DNA of 64,000 nucleotides from Branchinecta lynchi (taxonomy: Eukaryota; Arthropoda; Branchiopoda; Anostraca; Branchinectidae): positions 23,895,464 through 23,959,463 of the forward strand of contig JAKZAP010000007.1 of the NCBI GenBank assembly GCA_023053575.1. The letters are read 5' to 3'. A program made the translations under genes and the position numbers. Below are positions 30,721-42,460 of this stretch, one piece after another. The notes under the pieces were generated by a model that did not search any database, was not told the origin of the DNA, and saw only the letters and a list, made by a program, of their open reading frames with translations. The stretch's first letter is position 1. Each line of letters starts with the position of its first letter.

Positions 30721-32030
30721 GGCACTGTCTAGGGAACCGGGAGTCGTACTTTATGTCCTACGGGCTACGGAACCGGTAGTTCTCACGGAAACCAAACCAT
30801 ATGAGCTGCGATTCCGGGATCTGACGTCATTAACTAACGGAAACTTGTATGTGCTGGCTCCCATTCCGGTATTAACTGGAAATAGCTCACGGAAACTTCA
30901 TCGCACCAGCTTCTCGTCCGGTAGCCTCACGGAATTGTGTACTCAGAAGCTAGGGAGCCGGTAGTTGATGCCGGAAACTGTATAATTGGAGCTTCTGTTC
31001 CGGTAGTGTCTACGTGGAATATAAAACTCACGGAATAGTTTGGATGAGAGCTAGGATGCCGGGATTTTCACGGACTTAGAGAAAATAACATGGGAAAAAA
31101 TTCACTACCGGAACCCATATATTGAGAGCTAAGGTACCGGTAGAAACTACTATTTGCTTGAAAATGACCAGCTCACAGACACAGATGACTATGGGCTAGG
31201 GTTCCGGTAGTGATGAAAAAAAAAAAAATATGAACTCACGTACCCATGTCAGTGCAGACTAGGAAACCGGAAGCAAATATTTTTAACTAACGGAACCCAA
31301 CTTCTGCTGGCTGGGGTTCCGGTAGGGCAAAAAAAAAATAAGGTGTATAACTGGATTCAGTGAGCTGTACCGGACTCAAAGTCCACATTGACACCCGTCC
31401 ATGAGTTTTTAATTTTATTTTTTGGCACTACCGGAACCGCAGCTCGCAAGAGCTGGGTTCCGTGAGTAAAAATATTCACTTCCGGTTTCCTAGTCTACAC
31501 TGACATGGGTCCGTGAGTCCTATTTTTTTTATTTTCGTCACTACCGGAACCCTAGCCCATAGTCACCTGTGTCCGTGAGCTGGTCATTTTCAAGCAAATA
31601 GTAGTTGCTACCGGTACCTTAGCTCTCAATATATGGGTTCCGGTAGTGAATTTTGTCCAATGTTATTTTCTCTAAGTCCGTGAAAATCCCGGCATCCTAG
31701 CTCTCATCCAAACTATTCCGTGAGTTTTATATTCCACGTAGACACTACCGGAACAGAAGCTCCAATTATACAGTTTCCGGTATCAACTACCGGCTCCATA
31801 GCTTCTGGGTACACAATTCCGTGAGGCTACCGGACGAGAAGCTGGTGCGATGAAGTTTCCGTGAGCTATTTCCAATTACTACCGGAACGGGAGCCAGCAC
31901 GTACAAGTTTCCGTTAGTTAATGACGTCAGATCCCGGAATCGCAGCTCATATGGTTTGGTTTCCGTGAGAACTACCGGTTCCGTAGCCCGTAGGACATAA
32001 AGTACGACTCCCGGTTCCCTAGACAGTGCC
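30721..32030. mobile_element. Modular foldback transposon, 9-bp target duplication
   Basis: The element opens GGCACTGTCTAGGGAACC and closes with its reverse complement, flanked by identical 9-bp TTAGCCAAA (30712-30720, 32031-32039). The two arms are inverted copies of about 630 bp around a short centre near 31360-31410. Each arm consists of about ten modules of 45-70 bp, each with ACCGGAAC, an AGCT core and GTTCCGTGAG. A 9-bp duplication and giant inverted repeats suggest a Mutator-type foldback element. No reading frame is conserved; the frame at 31787-32125 is a by-product. It landed in a repeat that recurs at 51960-52000. Confidence 0.85.
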
Positions 32031-32869
32031 TTAGCCAAAACCAGGCCAAAACATATACCACTTGAAGTTAAAAAAAATTTCGTCATGTGCACATGTAAAA
32101 GAGGGTGCGTAAATGTTTTATTCAATTACCCTGCAGTTATCCAGCCAGAGCTAGCCACTACATTCGCCATCAGATCATCAACTAAAAGACATGCGCCGTC
32201 CATTTCTAAGTTTTTGCCAATCCGAAAAGATAGCCATAGAGCTAATGGAGAATTCCGTCATTCCTCTTCCTAGTCCTGCCCACTTCGAAAAGTCCACGCT
32301 AAAGTCCTTGAACTTGAAAATCAAGTCTTGCCTCATCTCTACACCTCTACAAATCAAGCTGAAGAAACTCCTCGTGGTCACAGTAAGAAAATTCCAAAGC
32401 CGTTTGCTCACACCAGGACCCGAAACCACGTCTTCTCAACTAGAGTGGTACAAGCTGGGTACAAGACTAGAACACCCTGTCTTTAATTCAAGTTCACGTT
32501 CACTTTATTTATCCAAAAATTCTTCATTGCGAAAAATAGCATAGGAAAACGTCAACAAAATTTCACTAACGTACAAGTACATAATATACTAAAAACTTCA
32601 TGCAATATACAATTTTGGTACAATTTTGGCTAATATTATATACAATTTGTTTCTGTTACAATAATATTCAATCATCGGGTCAAATACTTCTGACTACGTG
32701 TAGAAACAACACACTGAAATCACTATTAATAAAACAAATATAAACTTGGTCACAACTGATAAAAATAACAACAATATAATCAAACAGAGTTAAAATGGCG
32801 GATAAAATATGGCGCAAAAAATTTCAGATATCGCTCAGATGATTGAGATGGAGGGAGCTTCAGCTGGGG

Positions 32870-33180
32870 TTTACTAGCAAGTTTAGCCGCTCTTCTTGTG
32901 GCCCTTACGTCTTTGCACCCTGTCAGAGGACACAGTCATCGTGCCAACAGTGGAATCAAATCGAAGCTTGGAGCCGATCGAAGCCACGAAGGAGTGGGAA
33001 GCCAAACTCTGGAAATACGAGTGGGATGCCACAGAATCTCTACCAGACAATAGCCAAAAAGCCAGCCTCAACATCATGTGTGACTAACATCACTCAAACC
33101 AGCGACAACCACAGGAGGACCATCCACCTTTGTCGCTGGACAATGCAATTTAAGGTAAAATTTAAGGTAAGGTAAACAAA
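32870..33180 (+). pseudogene. LINE 3' end related to 18780-20110
   Basis: ACCAGCGACAACCACAGGAG and CAATTTAAGGTAAAATTTAA match the 3' UTR at 20040-20110 (ACCAGCGAGAGACTCTACAG, GATTTAAGGTAATTC). Coding remnants upstream include WEAKLWKYEWDATESLP. It is a 5'-truncated copy. Confidence 0.55.
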
Positions 33181-33730
33181 TAAAGTATCCAGCATTGATC
33201 CAGCAAAAATATCAAGTTTTCCAGAAATTGCCTACCAAGCGAGGGGTTGCCCACTCCAACACCTGGTGTATAGCCTTTTCCGGCACCAGCGCTGCCGGCC
33301 ATAGATCAGATGATTCATCTGATTTTAATGTTCTAACGCTTGGGAACCTCGACACGGCGCAGTTGCTGTACACTAAAATCGAGAGTGGGCAAGACCTCTC
33401 TAACAAGACCTGGCATCAGGGTTGCCACCTGTAGCACGAAAGTGCTAAATGTAGCACTATTTCATCATGTGTAGCACTGTAGCACGTGCTACATTGAATG
33501 TAGCACTTTTTGTCTTACATGACCAAATTGTAGCACTTTCGGGAATAGTAAGGAATACTGTAAGATTTTCGTGTGCAGAAATGCAAAAACCGATCTGTAC
33601 GAAGAAATATCCCGTGGGGGTTACCCTTAGCACCGACCGGTTTAAAGGAATCGTCATTGTCCAATAAAATGTTTTGTTTATAGAAACTACAAGTTTCGTC
33701 TCGGCAAAACAAAGTAGTTCAAGTTCCATA

Positions 33731-34145
33731 AGGCGTATTCTCGCCGTTCCCCGAGGACTCCACTTGAGGAGTCCCCGCGTTTTTGTTTGTCCCGGGGACT
33801 CACTCCCCGTATTCTCGCGAGTCCCCACCGACGGGGAGTGCTCCGATTATCATCACCATCATCGAAAAGGACTCCCTTTCAGATTCGGAGGGGAATCAGT
33901 TTTTGCTGGTGTTGGTGCAATGTAAAATTAAGTAAAAACAATCAGAATAAACAAAACCAAAAATAAAGTGGATCCCGACTAATTTCGTCAACAGCATATT
34001 ACTTTCTCGAACAAAATCCATTTTGGAAGCATTCCCCGTGTTCTCGCTGTTTCTGTACTCGGAGTCCGCGTGGAGCGACTCCCTCTATTCTCGCCGTTCC
34101 TTTCGATTCCCCGAGGAGTCCTCGAGGAACGGCGAGAATACGCCT
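33731..34145. mobile_element. AGGCGTATTCTCGCC MITE, copy 2
   Basis: Inverted ends AGGCGTATTCTCGCCGTTCC and the reverse complement, flanked by ATA on both sides (33728-33730, 34146-34148). 415 bp. It lies inside the hAT-like element. The open frame 33674-33925 merely crosses it. Confidence 0.85.
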
Positions 34146-36043
34146 ATAGTCTCTGTAGGGAAATGCATCACGAAAACAGAGCTTTTGTCCGCTGCAAACT
34201 CCTCACACGAGCAAAAAAAAAAGAGAAATGAGTAGCAAGCAAAACCGCGGCTAACCCTTGCTATCGCATTTGGATCTTCCTTCGGAAATTATAAAAATGG
34301 ATTTCTCTTTAGACCAAAATTTTTAACATTTTTTATGTTAAAAAGTCCAGTTCAGGCAGGGTTCAGAGAAGGTTATTCTACTTTGGACCAAATTTTTGTT
34401 TTAAATGTGTTAGCTAGGAAGTATACTAAGGCACGGGGTGCAAGGTTTTATGTGGCTTTTTTGGACCTTAAAGGTGCTTTCGACAATGTAAACCGGAGGC
34501 TTCTAGTGAAGTCTCTGCTTGATTTGGGCCTTCCTGCTTGGTTTGTATTAATTTTGGTGGAGCTTTACTCCAGTGTAAGACTTGTAGTTCGGGTTGCTGG
34601 GAAATTTTCGAAGGTTTTTTCTTCAAAAATGGGTTTAAAACAAGGTTGCACTTTGTCGCCTAAACTATTTTCACTTTATATTAATGATTTAGATTCTTAT
34701 ATGCGGGATGGACAAGCTCCTATGCTTTCTGTTGATATTTTTCGCCTTTGCATGCTTCTTTTTGCCGACGACATAGCATTGGTGGCTGGTTCACGTGATA
34801 ACCTACAGAAGCTTCTAAATTTGGTGACGGATTATCTTTCAATTAAAGAATTGGAATTGAATGCTTCAAAGTCAGTGGTGATGGTTTTTCGTAAAGGGGG
34901 GAAAATAGCAGCTAGTGATAAAGTAAATTTTGGTGGTAAGGAGTTAGAAATTAAGGAGGAGTTTATTTATTTAGGAGTTAAACTTTCTGCAAAGGGTCGA
35001 TTTGGGAAGCATGTTGAGCATTGTGTGGTGAAGGGTAGTCGATGTGCTAATCTTATTCTTAGAAGTCCGTTAATAGCACTAAAGGATGTTAAATTTCACA
35101 AGCAGGTGTTTGCTACGAAAGTAGCGTCAGCAATGCATTATGGATCTGAAATATGGGGTTTTATTCAGGGGGATAAGCTTGAAGCAGTACAGCTTAAGTA
35201 TTTTAAAAGAGTTCTAGGGGTAAATATTACTTTAAATAGTTTAGTTTTGAAGGGAGATTTAGGCCTTACTAGTCTTCGTAGTGTTCGTTTAGTTCGTATG
35301 GTTAAATTCTGGGAAAAAATCCTTACGCTTCCTCGGGTACGGTTGACCAAAGCGGCATACCTGGAGGCACTAAAGGATGAACGTGAGGGTACTTGGCCTG
35401 GCCAAATTAAGACTATTTTGAATGAGTGTGGACTGTCAGGTAGGTGGAACGAGGGGAAGGGGGTTCAGCTAGAGGTAGGTGAGGTCGCGAAAGAAGTCCA
35501 AAGAGTATTAAAGGACCAGTAGTTGCAGGCGTGGGGTTGTAAGGTTTGGATTCCTGGGTCCCTGAGTCTCTACAATAGGGTTAAGGAGGCATGGGGCGAA
35601 GAAATTTATTTTAAGTCGGGGTTATCTCCAGAAGAATTGAAATGTTTAATTAGTCTGAGAGGAGATTGTTTGCCTTTTGGCCAAAGAAGAAAATATATTG
35701 GGAAAATTAGAGTTTCGTCTGGTCCTTATTTCTGCCCTTTGTGCGGGATGATTGATGAAGATGTAGAGCATTTTATTTGTGATTGTGAGGGTTTAAGGTA
35801 TCTAAGGGAGGAAATTTTTAGGGTGGGTTTTTTCTCGAGGGAGGAACTTGTTAGAAAATTAAAAAGTAAACATTTTGGGGATTTAAAGAGATTTGGAAGA
35901 TTCCTTCGGATCGCTCTGTCATATCGGGAAGGTTTTTTGTAGGTTTGTTATTGTTGTTGTTTTGTTGTTATTATTTTGTATTTGCCATGGCCCTTGTGGC
36001 TTTTTAGCGCAAATAAATCTATCTATCTATCTATCTATCTATG
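34146..36043 (+). pseudogene. LINE with reverse transcriptase and C-terminal CCHC finger
   Basis: From 34335 one frame encodes QAGFREGYSTLDQIF, FLDLKGAFDNVNR, GLKQGCTLSPKLFSLYIND and the active-site FADD (34761-34772), then thumb motifs (YLGVKLSAKGRFGKHVEH, HYGSEIWGF). A single in-frame TAG at 35520-35522 splits it. The same frame continues to TAG at 35940, carrying the finger CPLCGMIDEDVEHFICDC. The 3' end has GCCATGGCCCTTGTGGCT, GCAAATAAATC and seven CTAT units. The endonuclease is absent, so this is a 5'-truncated copy with one disabling stop. Its relative is at 53510-54668. I cannot assign the clade with confidence. Confidence 0.87.
36018..36043 (+). repeat. (CTAT)n microsatellite, LINE 3' tail
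   Basis: Seven tandem tetranucleotide repeats directly after AATAAAT; this is the retrotransposon tail, not an independent microsatellite. Confidence 0.8.
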
Positions 36044-36509
36044 CACGACAATAATCTAAATACACTTAAATACGGGCCGAGCGCGTGACACGCGCCAAAA
36101 AATTCCGACGGTAGCACCGATTATCGTTGTTCAGCACGAAGATTTGGGATTTTCCCATTCAGCGCTCTTAGCGGATTAAAGTCGGATTAGCTCAGGATAC
36201 ATTTGTTCTTTTACATTAAAACAGACAAAAAATTGACATAAAAATAATCTAAATACACTTAAATACGAGTGCGCGTGTCGCGGCGACAGCCGCGACACGC
36301 GCAAAAAAAATTTCGACTGTAGCACCGAAAATCTCTGTGTAGCACGGAAATTCGGGCAATTGTAGCACTCTCGCAACTGACCGTGGTGGCAACCCTGCCT
36401 GGCATCGAGTTTATCGAGTCCGAGTCTAAGACGAGTACGCGACGAAAGAACGAGTTATCGAAAAAAAGATTGTTTTTTATAGTCGCAATTTCTCGTCTCG
36501 AAAGACATT

Positions 36510-36916
36510 AGGTGTATTCTCGCCGTTCCCCGAGGACTCCACTTGAGGAATCCCCGGTTTTGTTTGTCCCGGGGACTCACTCCCCGTATTCTCGCGAGTC
36601 CCCATGGACGGGGAATGCTCCAATTATCACCACCATCATCAAAAAGGACTCCCTTTCAGATTCAGAGGGGAAACAATTTTTGCTGGTGTTGGTCCAATGT
36701 AAATTGAAAACAATCAGAATAAACAAAATAAAAATAAAGTGGATCCAGACTAATTTTGTCAACTGTATATTTTTTTCTCGAACAAAATCCATTTTGGAAG
36801 CATTCCCGGTGTTCTCGCTGTTTCTGTACGCGGAGTCCGCTTGGAGTGACTCCCTCTATTCTCGTCGTTCCCTTCGATTCCCCGAGGAGTCCTCGGGGAA
36901 CGGTGAGAATACGCCT
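36510..36916. mobile_element. AGGYGTATTCTCGCC MITE, copy 3
   Basis: Ends AGGTGTATTCTCGCCGTTCC and GGAACGGTGAGAATACGCCT, flanked by ATT on both sides (36507-36509, 36917-36919). It sits about 110 bp outside the hAT-like element that holds copy 2. 407 bp, no transposase. Confidence 0.85.
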
Positions 36917-37010
36917 ATTAGCGGCGTTCACTGCACTCCGGGCTGTGTCTGGTCTTTACTCACTGGTGTCTTGTTCGATTGCGCGATTATATGACACTTG
37001 CATCCTCTGG

Positions 37011-37522
37011 CTCAAGTGCCATATACCGATCGCAATTCCGTCTGTCGGTCTGTCCCACGATTCTGAAATTCCGCACGATTCCGCAAAGTATAAAAAGTAC
37101 TTTAGATCGAACGATGCATTACGGCACATGATCATTTGTGCCACACGAGTTTTGCTTAAAAATTAATTTCTAGCCCCCTTAAAGGGCGCATCTTAACCAA
37201 ATAGCGAAAAAAAAAAATACTTTTGACCAGACGGTAGATATTAATGATTCCCCGAGGGCCCATTATCGTTTCCCTTGGGGGTTTTGCTTATAGATGAATT
37301 TCTAGCGCCTTTAAAGTGTTCATCATTCAGCCACAGCGAAGTTCAAAAATAAAATACTATTATTCAAACGATACATTCTCGTGATTTCAAAGGGTCCATG
37401 ATCATCTTATCTCAACGGTTTTGCTTACAAATGATCAGAACAAACCCACGAAAAGGCAAATTCCATATTTCATCCTCTGAACCAGCCTTGCAAGTGCCAT
37501 ATGAGCTTCTAGCTCTTGTTGG
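37011..37522 (+). repeat. GCACTTG-family repeat, short copy
   Basis: It starts CTCAAGTGCCATATACCGAT with GTCTGTCGGTCTGTCC and ends GCAAGTGCCATATGAGC, TTCTAGCTCTTGTTGG. At about 510 bp this copy lacks the long tandem units and shows the family's two ends. It appears to split an ACCGGTG repeat (36922-37010 and 37550-37610). Confidence 0.65.
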
Positions 37523-37612
37523 TTTCACTTTTGATATCACTAGAACCTGCATGACGAAGAGGTTCTGGTTAGTCGGCACCGGTGAGCACTAACCAGACAC
37601 TGCTTATGCCCG

Positions 37613-39076
37613 GGTCCCACTGTTGTCGCACCTGGTATAACGCCGATATTAAAACCGTTTACGGCTGAAATTGAGAAGAAAAGACGCTAAAAGTGCGAGA
37701 TAGTCGAGATGGAAAAATCAATCTCCACCATTTTGTAACATATCTTGGAGTGTTTGGACCAACCACAGACTAAAGTCAGTTTTGTTTACCTTTGAGTGAT
37801 GATGGTGGTAACACGCCTTGAGTTTTCGTTCCAGGTGTGACCAGGATGTGACGTAAGAGTGGGTATGTTAAACAGGTTGCCAGCAACTTAATTTTGGAGC
37901 TTGCCAACGGTCAGAGGTATAGCGCCGAAACTTGGTCCCCAGATTTCCCCGTAACTTGACAACGGTCCGGATACCTTGAGCCCTGACCATAAAAGCTTAT
38001 AGGATTAAAGAAAATATGTCGATCCCAACAACCCCTAAGCAGCGTATATGAACTGGTTGTCCCATAGTGGGCCAAGAGCGGTTGCAAAATCATTCCAGTT
38101 TATTGACAAGACGACAAACACAAAACATTGAGTCGCGAAAAAAATCTATTTACAGACGACCCTAGGGCCAGCGGTCGGCATGTGGCCACTGGCCAGATTG
38201 CTTGCCGATCCGTGGCTAAAACAAACCGGAATGAATTACACTGATTTTGTTTTCTTCTCCTTCCTTCTTTCCCTAATTTTTTTCGCTCCTTTTATTTAAA
38301 GTTGTAAAGTAATTTTTTTCCCCCTCCTCCCTTTTTGTTTAAATATAATGTTCAGTTAGTTTATTCTGTTTGGTGTTTAAATTGATGTCGGTTATTTCCC
38401 AGCCCTAGCCAAGCACTACATTTGTGCTTTCGTGACAGGAATGTAAATTGTGTATTTTTTTGTCTTTAAATATAGTCAAAAGAAACTGAACTGAAACTGA
38501 CCACTCAGTCGACAATAATGAGTCACGACGGCGAGCGCGAGGTGTTAGTGTCTTCTGCAAATCGTAAGAAAGACAAAAGTTGTGCTGGGCATAACAGGGC
38601 AATAACAAAATTAACGAACCAAATTACGTGCAGATGTGACTGAATGTGGTCCGGCCATTAGTCCGAGAACGGGTTAAAAGATCGGGTAGTAGTCAGCGGT
38701 GAAACAAAAAATACGTTATAAGAAGCACCGGTTAGGGGTCACCGGACAAAGAACGCAGCTATTGTCCAAGACAGTGAGTGGGACTTTGCTTCCGGACTCG
38801 ACCCGCTGCGGAGTCGACCACAGCTCCTCCTTCAACACAGGAAGAACGTGGGACTACGCTCTTTTGTAAGGCAATGCTACTAATAGAGACTTTTAATTTT
38901 GGGCTTCCGTAGAATTCATCGGTTTTCCGCACCAGTCAGCCAGTCAGCTACTGTAGGGATCATGCTTAAGTCGATTGTCCTGGGGCAGAATTTCTATTCC
39001 AAAGAAAACCTTCTGAATAAGGGAAGGTTAACAAGTTGTAGATATATTTTCACAATTGTCGGATGATTACATTAAA
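37613..39076. other. No recognised gene
   Basis: Apart from a fragment of the ACCGGTG / GACAAAGAACGCAGCTAT repeat at 38640-38770, I recognise nothing. Minus-strand open frames at 37911-38093 and 38405-38608 look like chance. Confidence 0.4.
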
Positions 39077-40280
39077 AACAAGACCAAAGGTTTCGATGGG
39101 ATCCCAAACATATCTGATCCAGAGAACTGGGTCTTGTCTTAGCCAGATCCAGTCATCGCCAGACTCCTTGAACATTTTTACAATTAAAATTCAGAAACAG
39201 ATTCAGGCCAAATACCTAATCACCTGAGAAAACCAAGTTCAGATATGAATTCAGCATGTGTGTTTACCCCCATAAGTCATATCTGTTTTGACGAAAACTT
39301 CCTGCCACTTCTGCCAATTTCCCGGTTTCGGCCGAACTCCAGAACTACTTGTCCGGCAAAAAAAGAAAGCTCAAAGACGAAATCAGGGTATCTTCTTTCC
39401 CCAGTAATGAACATCTAATCAACTTCAAATAAAAATTTAGCTTATAACAAATTTTCCGATTCCAGCCGGATTCGGGTCGAACTATATGTCCGGGAAAAAT
39501 ATGATTGTCATATAGGGACTCAGCATCTCTTCTTACCCCTAAATCGCTTATCTAATCAACTAGAAATAAAACTTTAACTTCCAACAGTTTTCCGGTTTTG
39601 GCCGGATTCCGGGCGAACTACATGTCCTGGTAGAAAATTGTTTTCACATAAGTGTTCAGCATGTCTTCTTGTCCTAAATATAACATCTAATCAACTCCAA
39701 ATAAAACTTTTAATTTTGACAAACTTTCCGGTTTGGGCCGGATTCCGGTCGAAATACTTGTCCGTCGAGAAAATAGTTTTCACCATCGTTTTCAGCATGT
39801 CTTAAATCGAACATCTAATCAACTTCAAATAAAACTTTTACTTTCAACAAACTTTCCGGTTTGGGCCGGATTCCGGGCGAAATACTTGTCCGTCGAGAAA
39901 ATAGTTTTCACCATCGTCTTCAGCATGTCTTCCTACCCCCAAATCGAACATCTAATCAACTTCAAATAAAGCTTTTACTTTCAACAAACTTTCCGGTTTT
40001 GGCCGGATTCCGGGCGAACTACTTGTCCGATGACAAAATGGGTTTCACCGTCGTGTTCAGCATGTCTTCTTACCCCATAATCGACTATCATATTAGCTGT
40101 TTCAAAATATTTTGTTTGCCCCTTAATTTGAAACCCCTCCCCCACCCCTAAATGTAGGGCTACAAAGCCCTACAAAATATCTCATTCCGTTCGAGAGTTA
40201 TCGTGTTTACAGACGGACGGACAGACGTACAACTTTTGCGATGTCATAGGTATCCCTCCACTTACGTTTTGGGATCCCAA
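39077..40280 (-). mobile_element. GGATCC-ended satellite-bearing element, copy B
   Basis: Minus orientation; it reads from TTTTGGGATCCCAAAACG at 40280 to GGGATCCCATCGAAACC, CTTTGGTCTTGTT at 39077. Both GGGATCCC ends are intact. The array has about seven ~137-bp monomers, one shortened. It is closely similar to copy A along its whole length. Confidence 0.82.
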
Positions 40281-41814
40281 AAAGTACATGGTAACTCGTT
40301 CAACTCAAAAGACCACCGTTAGTCGCCGGTTCATTTTATAAGGCGTTTTTGCATTTACTGGTGATTGCTCCCCGGTTTTATGCACCAGTGTCTGGTTTGT
40401 GCGCACAGGTGCAGATTAACCAGAACCTGCTCGGCAGTTAGGATCTAAGGTGCAGCCTCGCACCTTCTTACGTCGACGTAAGAAGCCTACGTTGTTTTCC
40501 GTAACGTAAAAATTAAAAAATATGGGACGCCACGCAAGAATAAGAACCGGAAGTCTGAAGAAAATGTCTCAACCAATTCTTAAGTAATAATGCTAACGGA
40601 CGGACAGACAGGCGGACGGATTGACTAACTTTAAGTCAAGGTATCTCGTCACTCATGTTTTGGAATCCCAAAACGCAGTTAGGACATCCCAGCTGCCATC
40701 TAGGAATTTCAAACGTCCAAAAAAACACTTGAATAAAAAGCCGCTAGATAGCTCACGAGCAGTACCTCTGCTCGACTGCGGCGCTTTCCTCCCACGCGAT
40801 CGTCACTTGAATTGAATTTCGTGCCATTCGTGAAGAATTGTTCAGATTTCTCATTTCAGTTGTACTTTGACAGTTGATGAGAAAAGAAGGCGATATCTGG
40901 CTTAAAATAGGGGAGGATAGAAGAGTAAGAAATAAAGAACAACTTGTTGAGTTAAAACAAGTTTTCTGAGGTGGAAGCTCAGCTTGTACAGGACCAGCTT
41001 ATTTTGAGGGTTTCTTCGAAAGTCCGAATAGAAATGTGCTGTGACGCGTTATGAAAGAGCAGAAAGTGAAGACAGTGAGCTGAAAGTGAAGACCGGAACT
41101 AAGTTGACTGGATCAGAATTTGTGGTGGACCTCCGAACTATCCGTAAGTTACTTAGACCTAAGCTCTCTTGTGTACCATGTTTTAACTACTGCATATTGC
41201 AGGGGGGGGGGGGGGGGGGGTAGGACAAATAGCAGTGACAAATCTTATGCAGATGTGTTGTAGGTTGTTTTTGAGATTGAGAGTTTTTGAGATCGCAGGC
41301 GTCGTATCTGCACGTCAATACCTGTTAAAAGTTTCACTGAAAGGACAACTTATTTTTGTGTCATTTAATTTGAACACACTGAATTATTTGGATTCTGCAG
41401 AGGGATTTTGTATTTTCTACTATGACGCGGGAAATTTTGATCTGAACACAAACGCGGCTTTTCAGTAGGCAGTGGTGAAATTGGTGAAGATTGCTTAGTG
41501 CCTTAAAACAAAAAAAGATCATAAATCTTTCTCTAAAAAATACAAGCGCATCGAGGTATGACACATCACACGGACATTCCACTATTTGAAAATCGATTAT
41601 TCCTGAATAGCGGAACAACGAACTGACGTATTCCAGCGGGTTTTCAAGCCAATTTAAGTGAATAAGTGATCGGTAAATAGATCGTCGTATCCAAGCCCTT
41701 TTCGGTTGAACTTTAAAATTCTTTAAGGGCAACACTTTTTCTTAGCTTCTGCTAATATTTGCCTCTATGGTCGTAGCTGATTAGAGTTTATGACTTTGTG
41801 TTACAACTGTAGGC
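40281..41814. other. No recognised gene
   Basis: It includes an ACCGGT-type fragment (40300-40450) and a poly-G run of about 18 at 41203. Plus frame 41041-41223 and minus frame 41361-41735 have no recognisable domain. Confidence 0.4.
40556..40680 (-). repeat. GGATCC-element end fragment
   Basis: GACGGACAGACAGGCGGACG, TCAAGGTATCTCGTCACTC and TTTTGGAATCCCAAAACG resemble the GTCTGTCC-side end of the GGATCC family but are more diverged, with no array attached. Confidence 0.45.
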
Positions 41815-41818
41815 TATG

Positions 41819-42441
41819 TGTTATGGAGACGTCTTTACATTCCGGCTCCCTAATTTCCTATTTATTTATTTCAGATTTATCTGTTCCCCTGTCGCGTCCT
41901 TTTCCTTAGTACTGTTTAATAGTTAACTAGTAACCCCTTTCATCCCGGCACGGCGCCATAAAAGATCACCTTCGCTACCGAAACGATCGCTTGAGCGATC
42001 ATTTCATTGATTTCGGGCAGTCGTGATTTGGATCTCACCCCGTCGTGTCATTAGACTATAGTAAGTTATAATTTATCGTTCATATTTTGTTTTAGGCCTA
42101 AGATGTGTATTAAAATGACAATGTTCTAAACTCCGTCCTTTGGCTGGGTTAGTCTCGAGGCTTAGCAATGGTCTGGCGACCTATCTGTCCGGTTTAGCCC
42201 TTGGAGGGATTCGGGCCTGAACCGAGATTGAGGTAGCGGATATGAATTTACCGCGTCCGGAATTTTATCTTTGGCTGCGTTTGTGGAATTGGTGTAGGCC
42301 TACCATTCGGAATGCCATCCTGACCCGGCTTCAATACCATTACGGCCTACACCTCAGAGATTACGTTATTTTTATATATTATTTCGCCCATCTATTACAT
42401 ATAGTTGGTTCGCTGTATAACATAAACGTTAAGTCATAACA
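41819..42441 (+). repeat. 5' LTR
   Basis: TG...CA ends with a short inverted repeat (TGTTATG/CATAACA). It contains GGCACGGCGCCATAAAAGAT, a plausible TATA-like promoter zone (CATAAAAG), and the palindrome GCTTGAGCGATC. The frame at 42242-42439 is not a gene because it lies wholly in the LTR. Confidence 0.92.
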
Positions 42442-42442
42442 T

Positions 42443-42460
42443 TGGTGTCAGAAGTGGGAT
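42443..42460 (+). promoter_or_regulatory. Primer-binding site
   Basis: TGGTGTCAGAAGTGGGAT one base after the 5' LTR; complementary to the 3' end (including CCA) of animal tRNA-Leu as I recall it. Confidence 0.8.

Larger units (their letters stand above)
33417..36397. mobile_element. hAT-like element holding a MITE and a LINE
   Basis: Termini CAGGGTTGCCACC and GGTGGCAACCCTG are flanked by an exact 8-bp duplication CCTGGCAT (33409-33416, 36398-36405), which is diagnostic of hAT. The hAT sequence itself is only 33417-33730 and 36044-36397, rich in GTAGCACT motifs, with two direct copies of AATCTAAATACACTTAAATA. No transposase remains. The MITE at 33731-34145 and the LINE at 34146-36043 were inserted later. 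Confidence 0.88.

Noticed and set aside
31787..32125. 112-residue open frame on the minus strand
   Set aside because: It lies within one arm of the foldback element and matches the modular repeat, not a protein.
33674..34235. Open frames with a His-rich stretch, also at 12079-12336 and 36512-36994
   Set aside because: They are translations of the same MITE and start or stop in flanking sequence.
42242..42439. 65-residue frame repeated identically at 43617-43814
   Set aside because: Both lie wholly inside the two LTRs; the repetition reflects the LTRs, not a gene family.
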